DNA from: Deltaproteobacteria bacterium
Lineage (GTDB): Bacteria; Myxococcota; B64-G9
Assembly (NCBI GenBank): GCA_016935365.1
Contig: JAFGRB010000058.1
Span: 1 to 64,000, forward strand
DNA: 64,000 nt
Reading direction: 5' to 3'
The position numbers and the translations under genes are program-made. Position 1 is the first letter of the stretch. Every line of letters starts with the position of its first letter. The notes below the pieces were generated by a model. That model ran no database searches, was not told the origin of the DNA, and was given only the letters and a program-made list of their open reading frames with translations. Below are positions 44,762 through 53,822 of this stretch, in pieces.

Positions 44762-45247
44762 ATGGCTAGCGACAAAGAGACGATCGTCGTCAACGAGCAG
44801 GATCTGAGCTTTGCGAGGGAGGTGGCCGCCCAGCCCGGAGGGGAGCACATCTGGCGCTGCTTCGCCTGCGGCACCTGCGTGGCGGGTTGCCCGATGAGCG
44901 AGGTGGAGCCCGGCTACAGCCCGCGCAAGATCATCCGTCAGATCCTCTTCGGCATGCGCGACGAGGTGCTGTCCTCGCCGATGATCTGGTACTGCCTGAT
45001 CTGTTACCGCTGTTACGCGCGCTGCCCGCAGAAGGTCAACTTCACGGACATCATGCGCGTCCTGCGCTACCTGGCCGTCAAGGGCGGCTACGTCCAGGCC
45101 AGCGTGATGGACAGGTGCGACTCGATCGACAAGTTGACCAACTCGGTGCGCCGGGAGCTGGTCAAGCGCGGCTTCGAGAGCGGGCAGGATGCATTCGATC
45201 AGTTCCGCGAGAAAGTCGAAGCCGAGCTGGGGGGCCTGGCCACATGA
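44762..45247 (+). CDS. hdrC: HdrC-like ferredoxin subunit
   Basis: The protein has 161 residues. Two 4Fe-4S motifs, WRCFACGTCVAGCPMSEV and WYCLICYRCYARCPQKV, are spaced about 55 residues apart, the HdrC arrangement. In methanogens HdrC carries electrons from HdrA to HdrB, the disulfide-reducing subunit. No HdrB (CCG-domain) gene lies in the window; the next gene encodes an FrhB-like flavoprotein instead, which overlaps hdrC by 4 bases (ATGA). HdrC is thus likely to feed, or be fed by, that protein. Confidence 0.9.
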   Translation: MASDKETIVVNEQDLSFAREVAAQPGGEHIWRCFACGTCVAGCPMSEVEPGYSPRKIIRQILFGMRDEVLSSPMIWYCLICYRCYARCPQKVNFTDIMRVLRYLAVKGGYVQASVMDRCDSIDKLTNSVRRELVKRGFESGQDAFDQFREKVEAELGGLAT

Positions 45248-46380
45248 CTTCGCTGCCAGGAGAGGTCAAGGGCTTCAAGGATCTCGAGCAGGAGGTCCAG
45301 AAGGCGGGCATCTGCGGCAAGTGCGGCGGATGTGTGGCGTTCTGCTCGGCGGGGGAGTTCCACGCGCTGCGCTCGGAGGCGGACGGGACACCGGTGATGG
45401 CCGACGAGTCGAAGTGCCTGCACTGCGGGATTTGCTATTTGATCTGCCCGCAGATCCGGGCACTGGACCAGGAGCTGCGCGAGAAGCTCGACTGGAAGCA
45501 GCCCATCGGCCCGGTGCGGAGGATGGCGTCGGCCCGCGCGAGCAGCCAGCGGATCCTGAGGGTGGCCACGGACGGTGGCGTGGTCACCGCGCTGCTGACC
45601 TTCGCGCTCAAGAAGAAGATGATCGACGGGGCGATCGTCTCGCGCCCGGTCGGTCCGTTCTCCCGGGAGCCGGCCATCGCCACCGATGCCGAGTCGCTGC
45701 TCCAGGCGGCCGGCTCGCACTTCGAGGAGTCGCTCCACGTCCACGCCGTGGGCGGGATGTACAGCTCCTTCTCCCCGAGCATCAAGGAGGTCAAGTCGCT
45801 CGGGCAGCACGGGATGCGGAAGATCGCCCTGGTCGGTACGCCTTGCCAGGTCTTCACGATGCAGAAGATGCGTCTGCTCCAGGTGCTGCCGGCCGACAGC
45901 ATCAAGCTGATCATCGGGCTGTTCTGCATGCAGAACTTCTCCTTCAACGCGAAGGCCCGCCGGGCTCTCGAGAAGCGCATGTCGGTCAAGCTCTCGAGCA
46001 TCGACAAGCTGAACATCAAGGACGACGTCATCGTGACGACCCGGAAGAAGGACGTCATCCACATCCCGTTCGAGGAGATGGACACCTTCGCCCGTCCGGC
46101 CTGCTTCGCGTGCTCCGATTTCTCCAACGAGTACGCCGACATCTCCTGCGGAGGGCTCGGCTCCCCGGACGGCTACACCTCGACCATCCTGCGGACCGCG
46201 GAGGGGGAGCGGCTCTACAACCTGGCCAAGCGCGAGGGGATCATCAAGGAGCTCGGCCTGCGGGGCCGAAAGGCGCGGCAGGATCACTACACGGAGATGA
46301 TGGCCAAGATCGTCTCCTTCTCGCGGCGCAAGCAGGTCAGGGCCGCAAAGACACTCAGGGAGGCCGGCCGTGGAGCATAA
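45244..46380 (+). CDS. FrhB-like iron-sulfur flavoprotein
   Basis: The protein has 378 residues. N-terminal ferredoxin motifs CGKCGGCVAFCSAGE and CLHCGICYLICPQ precede the FrhB fold: ATDGGVVTALLTFALKKKMIDGAIV, VGGMYSSFSPSIKEV and LVGTPCQVFTMQKMRLL. CxACSDFSNEYADISCGGLG closes the cluster-binding part. The family (coenzyme F420 hydrogenase/dehydrogenase beta) binds flavin and 4Fe-4S and in archaea reduces F420; in bacteria other acceptors are used. It takes the place of HdrB here. It overlaps hdrC (4 bases) and hdrA (11 bases). It is the likely high- or low-potential exit of the HdrA bifurcation, with the acceptor unknown. Confidence 0.88.
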   Translation: MTSLPGEVKGFKDLEQEVQKAGICGKCGGCVAFCSAGEFHALRSEADGTPVMADESKCLHCGICYLICPQIRALDQELREKLDWKQPIGPVRRMASARASSQRILRVATDGGVVTALLTFALKKKMIDGAIVSRPVGPFSREPAIATDAESLLQAAGSHFEESLHVHAVGGMYSSFSPSIKEVKSLGQHGMRKIALVGTPCQVFTMQKMRLLQVLPADSIKLIIGLFCMQNFSFNAKARRALEKRMSVKLSSIDKLNIKDDVIVTTRKKDVIHIPFEEMDTFARPACFACSDFSNEYADISCGGLGSPDGYTSTILRTAEGERLYNLAKREGIIKELGLRGRKARQDHYTEMMAKIVSFSRRKQVRAAKTLREAGRGA

Positions 46381-49366
46381 GCGGGCACTGGTCGTGGGCG
46401 GCGGGATCGCCGGGATCCAGGCCTCCCTCGATCTGGCGGATGCCGGAGTCGAGGTCTTCCTGCTGGAGCGGGGTCCGAGCATCGGCGGCCGCATGGCCCA
46501 GCTCGACAAGACCTTCCCGACGAACGACTGCTCGATGTGCATTCTCTCGCCGAAGCTGGTGGAGGCCGGGAGTCACCCGAACATCAAGCTGCTGACGAAG
46601 TCGGAGCTGCTGGGGCTCGAGGGCGAGGCGCCTCGATTCGTCGCCCACGTGCGCAAGCACCCGCGCTACGTGGACGAGGACAAGTGCACGGGCTGCGGGA
46701 TCTGCACGACCAAGTGTCCGGTCAAGATCCCCGATCCCTACAACGTGAATCTCGACAAGACGCGCTGTCTGCACATCCCCTTCCCGCAGGCGGTCCCGGG
46801 TATTCCGGTCATGGACGCCTCGCAGTGCATCTACTTCAAGCGCGGCAAGTGCCGGGTCTGCGAGAAGGTCTGCCCGGCCGACGCGATCGACTTCACGCAG
46901 CAGCCGAAGGACATCGATCTCGAGGTGGGCGCCGTCGTGCTGGCCATCGGCTCGCAGGAGTTCGAGGCCCGGCTCAAAGACGAGTACGGCTACGGCACCT
47001 TCGACAACGTGGTGACCAGCATCGAGTTCGAGCGCATGCTGAGCGCCTCGGGTCCGACATCCGGGCACATCAAGCGGCCCTCGGACGGCGAGGAGCCCGC
47101 GCGGGTGGCGTTCTTGCAGTGCGTCGGCTCGCGCGACCTTCAGGTGGAGCGGGCGTACTGCTCGGCCGTCTGCTGCATGCAGGCGACCAAGCACGCCGTC
47201 ATCCTGACCGAGCACCTCAGCGGCGTCGAGAGCTGCATCTTCTACATGGATATCCGGTCCTACGGCAAGGGCTTCGACAGGTTCGTCGACCGGGCCAGGG
47301 ACGAGTACGGGGTGCGCTTCATCCGCTCCCGGGTCTCCTCGGTCGAGGTCGATCCCGAGACCGACGACCTCGTCCTGCAGTACGCCGTAGACGGGTGCAA
47401 GCTCCGGAAGGAGAAGTTCAACCTCCTCGTGCTCTCGGTCGGGCTGTGCTCGAATCCCGGCATCGAGGCGCTCGTCCGGAGACTGGATCTCGAGCCCGGC
47501 AACCACGGCTTTCTCGTCCCGTCCTCGTTCCGGCCGGTCGACACGGAGCGCGTGGGCGTGTACGCCTGCGGCACGATCAACGGGCCCAAGGACATCCCCG
47601 AGTCCGTGATGGAGGCCAGCGGGGCGAGCTCGGCGGCGCTCTGCAGCCTGGCGGGCTTTCCCGCCAGAGAGGTCTCCCAGCGCCTGCCGCCGGAGAAGGA
47701 CTTGCGCGCCGCGCCTCCCCGGGTGGGCGTCTTCGTCTGCCGCTGCGGCATCAACATCGGATCGGTCGTCGACGTGCCCTCGGTGGTCGAGTACGCGGCC
47801 TCGCTGCCGCGGGTGGTGCTGGCCGAGGAGCGGCTCTTCGCCTGCTCATCGGACTCCCAGAAGACGATCGCCGAGGCCATCCAGGAGCACGACTTGACGC
47901 GGGTGGTCGTGGCCGCGTGCACGCCGCGCACCCACGAGCCCCTTTTCCAGAAAACGATGGCCGAGAGCGGGCTGAACCCCTACCTGTTCGAGTTCGCCAA
48001 CATCCGCGAGCACAACTCCTGGGTGCACCAGAAGGAGCCGGCCAGGGCAACCGAAAAGGCGAAGGATCTCGTGCGGATGGCCGTGGCGAAGGCCGTCCGA
48101 CTTAAGCCCCTTACGAAGAGCCGGCTGCCCGTGACCAAGAGCGCGCTCGTCATCGGCGGCGGCGTGGCGGGCATGGCCGCCGCGCTGGACCTGTCGACCC
48201 AGCGCTACCCGGTGACGCTGGTCGAGAAGGACGAGCAGCTGGGCGGCCACGCCCGGAGGCTCTTCCGCTCGCTCCAGGGCGAGGACGTCAAGGCCTTCCT
48301 GGCGCAGACGATCCGCAAGATCGAGTCCGACGAGAGGATCTCCGTGCACCTGGGGACGGAGGTCGAGCGGATCGACGGCTACGTGGGCAACTTCCACACA
48401 CGGCTCTCGGACGGCTCGGACGTCGATCACGGGGTGGTCGTCGTGGCCACGGGGGGCGAGGAGTACCGGGGAAAGGACTACCTCTACGGTCAGGACGCCA
48501 GGGTGCTGACCCAGACCGAGCTCGAGGAGCGGCTGGGCGGCGACGGCGAGGCCCTGCAGGGCCTCGAGTCGGTGGTGATGATCCAGTGCGTGGGCTCGCG
48601 CGACGAGCAGAACCCGTACTGCAGCCGGATCTGCTGCGGCACGGCGCTCAAGAACGCGCTCTGGCTCCTGGATCGCGATCCCGACACGCGGATCTTCGTC
48701 CTGTGCCGGGACGTTCGAGCCTACGGGCTGATGGAGCCCCGCTACCAGGAGGCGAGAGAGCGGGGTGTCGTCTTCGTGCGCTACGAGCCGGATGCCAGGC
48801 CGCAGGTGAGCAACGCGGGCGGCAGCCTGCAGGTCCGGCTCAAGGACGAGATCCTGGGCGAAAAGATACTCCTGCGGCCCGATCTCGTGGTCCTGAGCAC
48901 GGGCATCACGGCGCGGCCGGGCAACAAGCCGTTGTCCCAGTCTCTCAAAGTGCCCCTCGACGCGGACGGGTTCTTCCTGGAGGCCCACGTCAAGCTGCGG
49001 CCGGTCGACTTCGCCACCGACGGTGTCTTCGTCTGCGGCCTGGCCCACTACCCCAAGGACATCGGCGAGAGCATCTCCCAGGCGAGAGCCGCCGCCTCGA
49101 GGGCGGCGACGGTCCTGGCCCGCGACGAGATCGAGTCCGAGGGCAAGATCGCGAGGGTGGACGAGGCGCTCTGCAGCGGCTGCGGCGCCTGCACCGAGGT
49201 CTGCGCCTACGGGGCGGTGAAGATCGACGCGGACAGCGGCCTGGCCACGGTCAACGCAGCCCTTTGCAAGGGTTGCGGCACCTGCGCGGCGACCTGCCGC
49301 GTGGGCGCGGTGGACTTGAGCGGGTTCAGCGATGCACAGCTGGCCGCGGTGCTGGAGTGCTTCTAG
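46370..49366 (+). CDS. hdrA: HdrA, long two-module form
   Basis: The protein has 998 residues, with a GTG start. Module 1 has GGGIAGIQASLDLADAG, the full signature RMAQLDKTFPTNDCSMCILSPKLVE, ferredoxins CTGCGICTTKCP and CRVCEKVCPADAIDF, and QCVGSRD with CCMQATKHA. The linker from about 450 holds VCRCGINIGSVV and VVVAACTPRTHEPLF, as in archaeal HdrA. Module 2 begins with GGGVAGMAAALDL near 596. The C-terminus has two 4Fe-4S motifs (CSGCGACTEVC, CKGCGTCAATC). HdrA binds the bifurcating FAD. Known partners are MvhD, HdrC and a flavin acceptor, all encoded beside it here. Unlike the 40805 protein, this copy is complete. Confidence 0.93.
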   Translation: MEHKRALVVGGGIAGIQASLDLADAGVEVFLLERGPSIGGRMAQLDKTFPTNDCSMCILSPKLVEAGSHPNIKLLTKSELLGLEGEAPRFVAHVRKHPRYVDEDKCTGCGICTTKCPVKIPDPYNVNLDKTRCLHIPFPQAVPGIPVMDASQCIYFKRGKCRVCEKVCPADAIDFTQQPKDIDLEVGAVVLAIGSQEFEARLKDEYGYGTFDNVVTSIEFERMLSASGPTSGHIKRPSDGEEPARVAFLQCVGSRDLQVERAYCSAVCCMQATKHAVILTEHLSGVESCIFYMDIRSYGKGFDRFVDRARDEYGVRFIRSRVSSVEVDPETDDLVLQYAVDGCKLRKEKFNLLVLSVGLCSNPGIEALVRRLDLEPGNHGFLVPSSFRPVDTERVGVYACGTINGPKDIPESVMEASGASSAALCSLAGFPAREVSQRLPPEKDLRAAPPRVGVFVCRCGINIGSVVDVPSVVEYAASLPRVVLAEERLFACSSDSQKTIAEAIQEHDLTRVVVAACTPRTHEPLFQKTMAESGLNPYLFEFANIREHNSWVHQKEPARATEKAKDLVRMAVAKAVRLKPLTKSRLPVTKSALVIGGGVAGMAAALDLSTQRYPVTLVEKDEQLGGHARRLFRSLQGEDVKAFLAQTIRKIESDERISVHLGTEVERIDGYVGNFHTRLSDGSDVDHGVVVVATGGEEYRGKDYLYGQDARVLTQTELEERLGGDGEALQGLESVVMIQCVGSRDEQNPYCSRICCGTALKNALWLLDRDPDTRIFVLCRDVRAYGLMEPRYQEARERGVVFVRYEPDARPQVSNAGGSLQVRLKDEILGEKILLRPDLVVLSTGITARPGNKPLSQSLKVPLDADGFFLEAHVKLRPVDFATDGVFVCGLAHYPKDIGESISQARAAASRAATVLARDEIESEGKIARVDEALCSGCGACTEVCAYGAVKIDADSGLATVNAALCKGCGTCAATCRVGAVDLSGFSDAQLAAVLECF

Positions 49367-49399
49367 CGGGAGCGCCCCGGCGAGGAGAGGTGAGCGCGA

Positions 49400-49873
49400 A
49401 TGCAGCCGAGCAAAGCGGAAGACGTCCAGGCGTGGGAACCGAGGATCGTCGCTTTCCTGTGCAACTGGTGCTCGTATGCGGGGGCGGATCTGGCCGGCGT
49501 GAGCCGGATCCAGTATCCGCCGAACGTGTGGGTCGTCCGGGTGCCATGCTCGGGGCGTTTCAACCCGCTCTACATCATCAAGGCGCTGCAGAGCGGCGCG
49601 GATGGGGTGCTCGTGTCAGGATGCCATCCGGGCGACTGCCACTACATCAGCGGGAACCTGGCCGCGCGGCGGAAGTTCTCCATGATCAAGGATCTCCTCG
49701 GCTATGCGGGCATCGAGCCGGAGCGGGTGCAGTTCACCTGGGTGTCGGCCTCCGAAGGGGGGCGCTACGCCGAGATCGTGGACAAGGTCGTGTCCCAGGT
49801 GCGGGCGCTGGGACCCAACAAGAAGCTCCGCAAGTGTCCGGGGCAGGCTGGTCTCGGAGCCGCGGCTCGATGA
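49400..49873 (+). CDS. MvhD/FlxD-like [2Fe-2S] adaptor (copy 2)
   Basis: The protein has 157 residues. CNWCSYAGADLAGVSRIQYPPN, RVPCSGRFNPLYIIKAL and GADGVLVSGCHPGDCHY show the same family as the copy at 44067, but with a longer N-terminus and a basic Lys/Arg-rich tail ending in GAAAR. It lies between hdrA (33 bases upstream) and the FlxC-like gene, so it is placed as the HdrA-side adaptor for Flx or the hydrogenase. It should carry a [2Fe-2S] cluster and transfer electrons to HdrA. Confidence 0.9.
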   Translation: MQPSKAEDVQAWEPRIVAFLCNWCSYAGADLAGVSRIQYPPNVWVVRVPCSGRFNPLYIIKALQSGADGVLVSGCHPGDCHYISGNLAARRKFSMIKDLLGYAGIEPERVQFTWVSASEGGRYAEIVDKVVSQVRALGPNKKLRKCPGQAGLGAAAR

Positions 49874-49892
49874 ACACCGAGAAGGGGAAGAG

Positions 49893-50897
49893 ATGACGCG
49901 CAAAGAAATCCAGTCGCGCCTCCAGGAGACCGCGGGTGAGCTCTTGCGATCCGGGCGCGTGGATCTGTTCATCGGACATGCCAAGGCCAGTCTGCCCTTG
50001 CGCTGCAGGCCGCTCGTCATCTCGCGCGCGGAGGAAGCCGGGGAGCTGGTCTGGAACTCGTTTTGCCAGAACAACCTGTCGGTCTACTTGCCGGGGCTCT
50101 TCTCGGGCAGCATCCCTATCGAGCGGGAAGGCGACCCCGAGAGCCCACTGCGGATCGGGCTGGCCGTGAAGCCCTGCGACGCGCGCTCCGTCCGGATGCT
50201 GGTGCAGGAGAGGCAGGTGGACAGGGAGCGCGTGGTCCTGGTCGGCCTCGGATGCACGGGGATGATCGACCGCCGCAAGGCCCTGGCGGTGCTCGAGGGC
50301 AAGGAGGCCCTGGGCGCGGGCGAGGACGACAGCGGCGACATCCACGTCGTGCTCGAGGACGGCACGGAGACGACGCTGGCGCGCGATGCCGTGCTGGCGG
50401 ACGCCTGCCTCGAATGCGCCCTGGAGGGAGCCGGGGACTGCGACCTGACGATCGGCCAGATGACGCCGCCGGAGGGGCGAGGCGGGCCGCGGGCCGACGT
50501 GGAGTCGATGACCCTGGAGGAGCGCTGGAAGCGATTCAGCGACGGCGTCTCCGAGTGCATCCGATGCTATGCATGCCGGCAGGTCTGCCCGCTGTGCTAC
50601 TGCAAGGACTGCTTTGCGGATCGGACGAGTCCCCGCTGGCTGGGCATAGGCAACTGCGGGTCGGACCTAGAGGGATTCCATTTGATCCGCGCATTTCACA
50701 TGGCTGGCCGCTGTACGGACTGCGGGGCCTGCGTGGCCGCATGCCCGATGGGGATCGACACGCGCTGGCTGACGCGCTGGTTGAACCGCGATGCCGAGTT
50801 GATCTTCGGATATCGGGCGGGCCTGTCCTTCGATGGCAAGCCGCTGCTGTGCGAGTTCTCGATGGAAGATCCTCAGGAGTTCTTGACCGAACCGTGA
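49893..50897 (+). CDS. FlxC-like iron-sulfur protein
   Basis: The protein has 334 residues. The N-terminal 200 residues resemble the FrhB/FdhB alpha-beta domain (LFIGHAKASLPLRCRPLVIS, GLAVKPCDARSVRML, VLVGLGCTGMIDRR, CLECALEGAGDCDLTIG). The C-terminal part holds two 4Fe-4S motifs (CIRCYACRQVCPLCYCKDCF and CTDCGACVAACPMGI). Position (MvhD, FlxC, FlxB, FlxA) and sequence match the Flx/Flox set (flavin oxidoreductases linked to HdrABC in SRB and other anaerobes). Its likely role is electron relay between the NAD(P)H-binding subunit and MvhD/HdrA. Starting at 49893, it has GAAGGGGAAG as ribosome site. Confidence 0.85.
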   Translation: MTRKEIQSRLQETAGELLRSGRVDLFIGHAKASLPLRCRPLVISRAEEAGELVWNSFCQNNLSVYLPGLFSGSIPIEREGDPESPLRIGLAVKPCDARSVRMLVQERQVDRERVVLVGLGCTGMIDRRKALAVLEGKEALGAGEDDSGDIHVVLEDGTETTLARDAVLADACLECALEGAGDCDLTIGQMTPPEGRGGPRADVESMTLEERWKRFSDGVSECIRCYACRQVCPLCYCKDCFADRTSPRWLGIGNCGSDLEGFHLIRAFHMAGRCTDCGACVAACPMGIDTRWLTRWLNRDAELIFGYRAGLSFDGKPLLCEFSMEDPQEFLTEP

Positions 50898-50919
50898 ACC
50901 ACGGGAGCGGCGAAGAAGA

Positions 50920-51930
50920 ATGAGAACCAAGAGCATTCCAGACAAGCGAATCGCGGACATGGTGGAGGCGCTGCAGGCCCGGGCGAGCGTGATCGGCCCC
51001 AAGCGCAGCGCCGACGGCACGTTGCGGCTGGGGAAGATCGAGTCGGCTGACGAGCTGGAGATCGACTACCGCAACTCCATCCTCTCCCCGAAGTCGGTCT
51101 TCTTCCCCCAGCGCGAGACCATCTGCGCTTTGGAGGGAGAGCGGGTCGTGGATGTGCCGCTTCCGGACGGGCCGATCGTGCTGCTCGGCATCCGGCCGTG
51201 CGACTCGAGCGCCATCCAGGCGCTCGACAAGGTCTTCCTGGAGTCGAGTCCACAGGATCCGTTCTATGCCCGCCGGCGAGAGCTGTGCACGGTGGTGTCG
51301 TTCGCGTGCACGCGACCGGAATCGACTTGCTTCTGTACGGCCGTCCAGGGCGGCCCGGGGCACGTGCATGCCTCTGACGTGCTCGTTCTCGAATCCGATG
51401 GCGAGCTTTTGCTCAGGCCCCACTCGGAGAAAGGCGAGCAGCTGCTCGAATCGATAGATGGGCTGCTGGGAGACGCCAGCCAGAAGGCGATCGAGAAAGC
51501 GGAGACCGCCATCGAGCAGGCTGCGGAGAGGATCGACTCCTTCACGCTGGACGGGGTCGCGGAATCGCTCCAGGGGGCGTGGGAGAGCGACATCTGGACT
51601 CGCATCGGGCAGCAGTGCATCGGCTGCGGCGTCTGCAGCTACCTGTGTCCGACGTGCCACTGCTTCGACATCTCCGACGAGGTCCAGAAAGACGAGGGCA
51701 GCCGCGTCCGGGCCTGGGACTGCTGCGCGTACCCCCTGTTCACCCTCCACGCCTCCGGCCACAATCCGAGAGCGAGTCGAAGGGAGCGCTGGCGGCAGCG
51801 CGCCATGCACAAGTTCCACTACGGTCTGACGAACTACGATCGATTCCTGTGCGTCGGATGCGGGCGTTGCATCCGGAACTGCCCGGTGAACGTGGACCTG
51901 CGCAGCGTCCTGCAGGAAGTGAGGTCTTGA
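50920..51930 (+). CDS. FlxB / sulfhydrogenase-beta-like iron-sulfur subunit
   Basis: The protein has 336 residues. The N-terminal domain carries the pattern KSVFFPQRETICAL, VLLGIRPCDSSAIQALDKVFL and CTRPESTCFCTAVQGGP. The C-terminal part holds two 4Fe-4S motifs (CIGCGVCSYLCPTCHCFDI, with Cys-His-Cys; and CVGCGRCIRNCPVNVD). This is the shape of HydB of group-3 sulfhydrogenases and of FlxB. Gene order HydB, HydG, HydD and HydA also fits the four genes from here to 55271, so this may equally be called the beta subunit of a bidirectional hydrogenase. It lies 22 bases after FlxC and passes electrons between FlxA and the others. Confidence 0.87.
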   Translation: MRTKSIPDKRIADMVEALQARASVIGPKRSADGTLRLGKIESADELEIDYRNSILSPKSVFFPQRETICALEGERVVDVPLPDGPIVLLGIRPCDSSAIQALDKVFLESSPQDPFYARRRELCTVVSFACTRPESTCFCTAVQGGPGHVHASDVLVLESDGELLLRPHSEKGEQLLESIDGLLGDASQKAIEKAETAIEQAAERIDSFTLDGVAESLQGAWESDIWTRIGQQCIGCGVCSYLCPTCHCFDISDEVQKDEGSRVRAWDCCAYPLFTLHASGHNPRASRRERWRQRAMHKFHYGLTNYDRFLCVGCGRCIRNCPVNVDLRSVLQEVRS

Positions 51931-51933
51931 TCC

Positions 51934-52776
51934 GTGACCGCCAATCCATACCTTCCGTTTCCGTGCCGTCTGGACGGTATCGAGGTAGAGAACGAGGAAC
52001 GAGACATCAAGACGTTCAAGCTCGCCTTTCTCGAGGCGGAGCACGCGAAAGCCTTCGCCTACATGCCGGGCCAGTTCGCCGAGCTGTCGCTGCCCGGCTT
52101 CGGGGAGGCGCCGTTCGGCATCGCGTCTTCTCCCACCGAGGCGGGCTTCGTGCTATTCAGCGTCAAGCGCGTGGGCGTCTTCACCAGCGAGCTGCACGCC
52201 TCCGAGTGCGGGAGGCTCGTCGGGGTTCGCGGCCCGCTCGGCAAGGCCTTTCCGTGGGAGGCGATGCAAGGCAAGGACCTGGTCGTGGTCGGGGGCGGCT
52301 TCGCCTTCACGACGCTGCGCTCGGCCATCGTCTACGCCCTCGACGAGAAGAACCGGAAGGACTTCGGGACCATCACGGTGATCTACGGCGCCCGGACACC
52401 GGGCGAGCTCCTCTACCGGAGCGACCTGGACGCCTGGAGCGCGAGGAAGGACATCGAGCTGCACGTCACGGTGGATCGGGGTGACGAGGCCTGGAAGGGA
52501 CACGTGGGCGTCGTGCCGAAGATACTCGAGCAGACCGCGCCGAAAGCGGATCGGGCGATGGCCATCGTGTGCGGTCCGCCGATCATGATCAAGTACACCT
52601 TGCCGGTGATCGACAAGCTGGGATTCAGTCCGAAAACGACGGTTCTGTCTCTCGAGAACCGAATGAAGTGCGGCATCGGGAAGTGCGGTCGCTGCAACAT
52701 CGGCCCGCGCTTCGTGTGCGTGGACGGTCCGGTGTTCACGCGGGAGGAGCTGTCCGCTCTGCCGCAGGAGTACTGA
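51934..52776 (+). CDS. FlxA / sulfhydrogenase-gamma-like NAD(P)H-binding flavoprotein
   Basis: The protein has 280 residues, with a GTG start. It is a ferredoxin-reductase fold: FAD site EAPFGIASSPTEAG, NAD(P)-binding VVVGGGFAFTTLRSAI, VIYGARTPGELLYR, IVCGPPIMIKYTL, and a C-terminal [2Fe-2S] site in MKCGIGKCGRCNIGPRFVCVDGPVF (three Cys before a fourth). HydG, FlxA and PyrK-type proteins share it. It should be the NAD(P)H end of the complex. It is translated directly after FlxB (3 bases apart) and before the hydrogenase small subunit. The cofactor preference cannot be read. Confidence 0.92.
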   Translation: MTANPYLPFPCRLDGIEVENEERDIKTFKLAFLEAEHAKAFAYMPGQFAELSLPGFGEAPFGIASSPTEAGFVLFSVKRVGVFTSELHASECGRLVGVRGPLGKAFPWEAMQGKDLVVVGGGFAFTTLRSAIVYALDEKNRKDFGTITVIYGARTPGELLYRSDLDAWSARKDIELHVTVDRGDEAWKGHVGVVPKILEQTAPKADRAMAIVCGPPIMIKYTLPVIDKLGFSPKTTVLSLENRMKCGIGKCGRCNIGPRFVCVDGPVFTREELSALPQEY

Positions 52777-52841
52777 TATGCGCAGGGGGTGGCAGACCAC
52801 TCCCTGGAAGAGTTCAACGTCACGAAACAGGAGGTGAGCGA

Positions 52842-53789
52842 ATGGCTGTGAAGGTATCGTCGGAGTGGCTCAACGCATGCTCCGGCTGCGAGATATCGAT
52901 CCTCAATATCGGGGAGACGATTCTCGACCTCATCCCGGACAAGATCGAGCTGGTGCACATCCCGGCGCTCGTCGACAGCAAGTACTACGGGCAGCTCGGC
53001 GACGGGACGAAGCTCGAGCTCCCGAAGGCCACGGTGGGCTTGATTTCCGGCGGGGTGAGGACGGAGGAGCACGCAGAGGTCGTCCGCGAGATGCGCGACA
53101 AGGTGGACATCCTGGTGGCGCTGGGCACCTGCGCGACGGACGGCGGCATCCCCGCCCAGGCGAACATGTGGAAGAACGAGGACGTGCTGAAGAAGATCTT
53201 CGGAGACTGCCCGACCCACGAGCCGGCCGGCCATCCGACCGAGATCGTGCCGCCCTACACGGACTCCGTCCTGGCGGTGGACGAGGTGGCCAAGGTGGAC
53301 ATCTACATCCCCGGCTGCCCGCCCCATCCGGACTGGATCGCGGACGCGCTTCTGGCGCTCGTCGAGGGCAAGACCGAGTGGGCGCTGCCGGAGCGGAGCG
53401 TCTGCGACACTTGCCCGGTCATCCGCGAGAAGAAGTCCGCCGGGGGCGCGGCGATCAAGCGGCCGCTCGAGAACTACACTTATGACCCGGACGAGCCGAT
53501 CGAGAAGATGCGCTGCATCATGGAGCAGGGCTACCTGTGCCTGGGTGCGGTCACGCGTGCCGGATGCGCCGGAAAGAGCGGGGTGCCGCGTTGCATCCAG
53601 GCCAGACAGGCGTGCCGGGGCTGTTTCGGCCCCATCCGCAGAGGGGCCAAGCCGATGGTGGACATGATGGGCGCGCTGTCGTCCATCGGCCAGGACGCCA
53701 AGAGCCTGGTCGACAGGCGGGCGTTGCTCAATCGCTTCGTCGGGGCGCACAAGAACCTCAGACCCTTGCCCCAGCGCGGGAAGAAGTGA
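52842..53789 (+). CDS. group 3c-type [NiFe(Se)] hydrogenase small subunit (MvhG-like)
   Basis: The protein has 315 residues. The proximal-cluster Cys are complete here: EWLNACSGCEISILNIGET (Cys13, Cys16), GTCATDGGIPAQ and IPGCPPHPDWIADALL. The C-terminal half has ferredoxin-like Cys groups: CDTCPVIREKKSAGG, EQGYLCLGAVTRAGCA and RCIQARQACRGCFGPIR. This is the F420-non-reducing (Mvh) group-3c form, which works with MvhD and HdrA. The start has GGAGG 8 bases upstream. With the large subunit it oxidises or makes H2 in the cytoplasm. Confidence 0.92.
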   Translation: MAVKVSSEWLNACSGCEISILNIGETILDLIPDKIELVHIPALVDSKYYGQLGDGTKLELPKATVGLISGGVRTEEHAEVVREMRDKVDILVALGTCATDGGIPAQANMWKNEDVLKKIFGDCPTHEPAGHPTEIVPPYTDSVLAVDEVAKVDIYIPGCPPHPDWIADALLALVEGKTEWALPERSVCDTCPVIREKKSAGGAAIKRPLENYTYDPDEPIEKMRCIMEQGYLCLGAVTRAGCAGKSGVPRCIQARQACRGCFGPIRRGAKPMVDMMGALSSIGQDAKSLVDRRALLNRFVGAHKNLRPLPQRGKK

Positions 53790-53822
53790 TCGGGCGATCT
53801 ATCAATCACGGAGGACTGGCGA

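Noticed and set aside
44762..46380. HdrB encoded next to HdrC
   Set aside because: The gene after hdrC lacks the CCG motifs of HdrB and shows the FrhB pattern with two N-terminal ferredoxin motifs.
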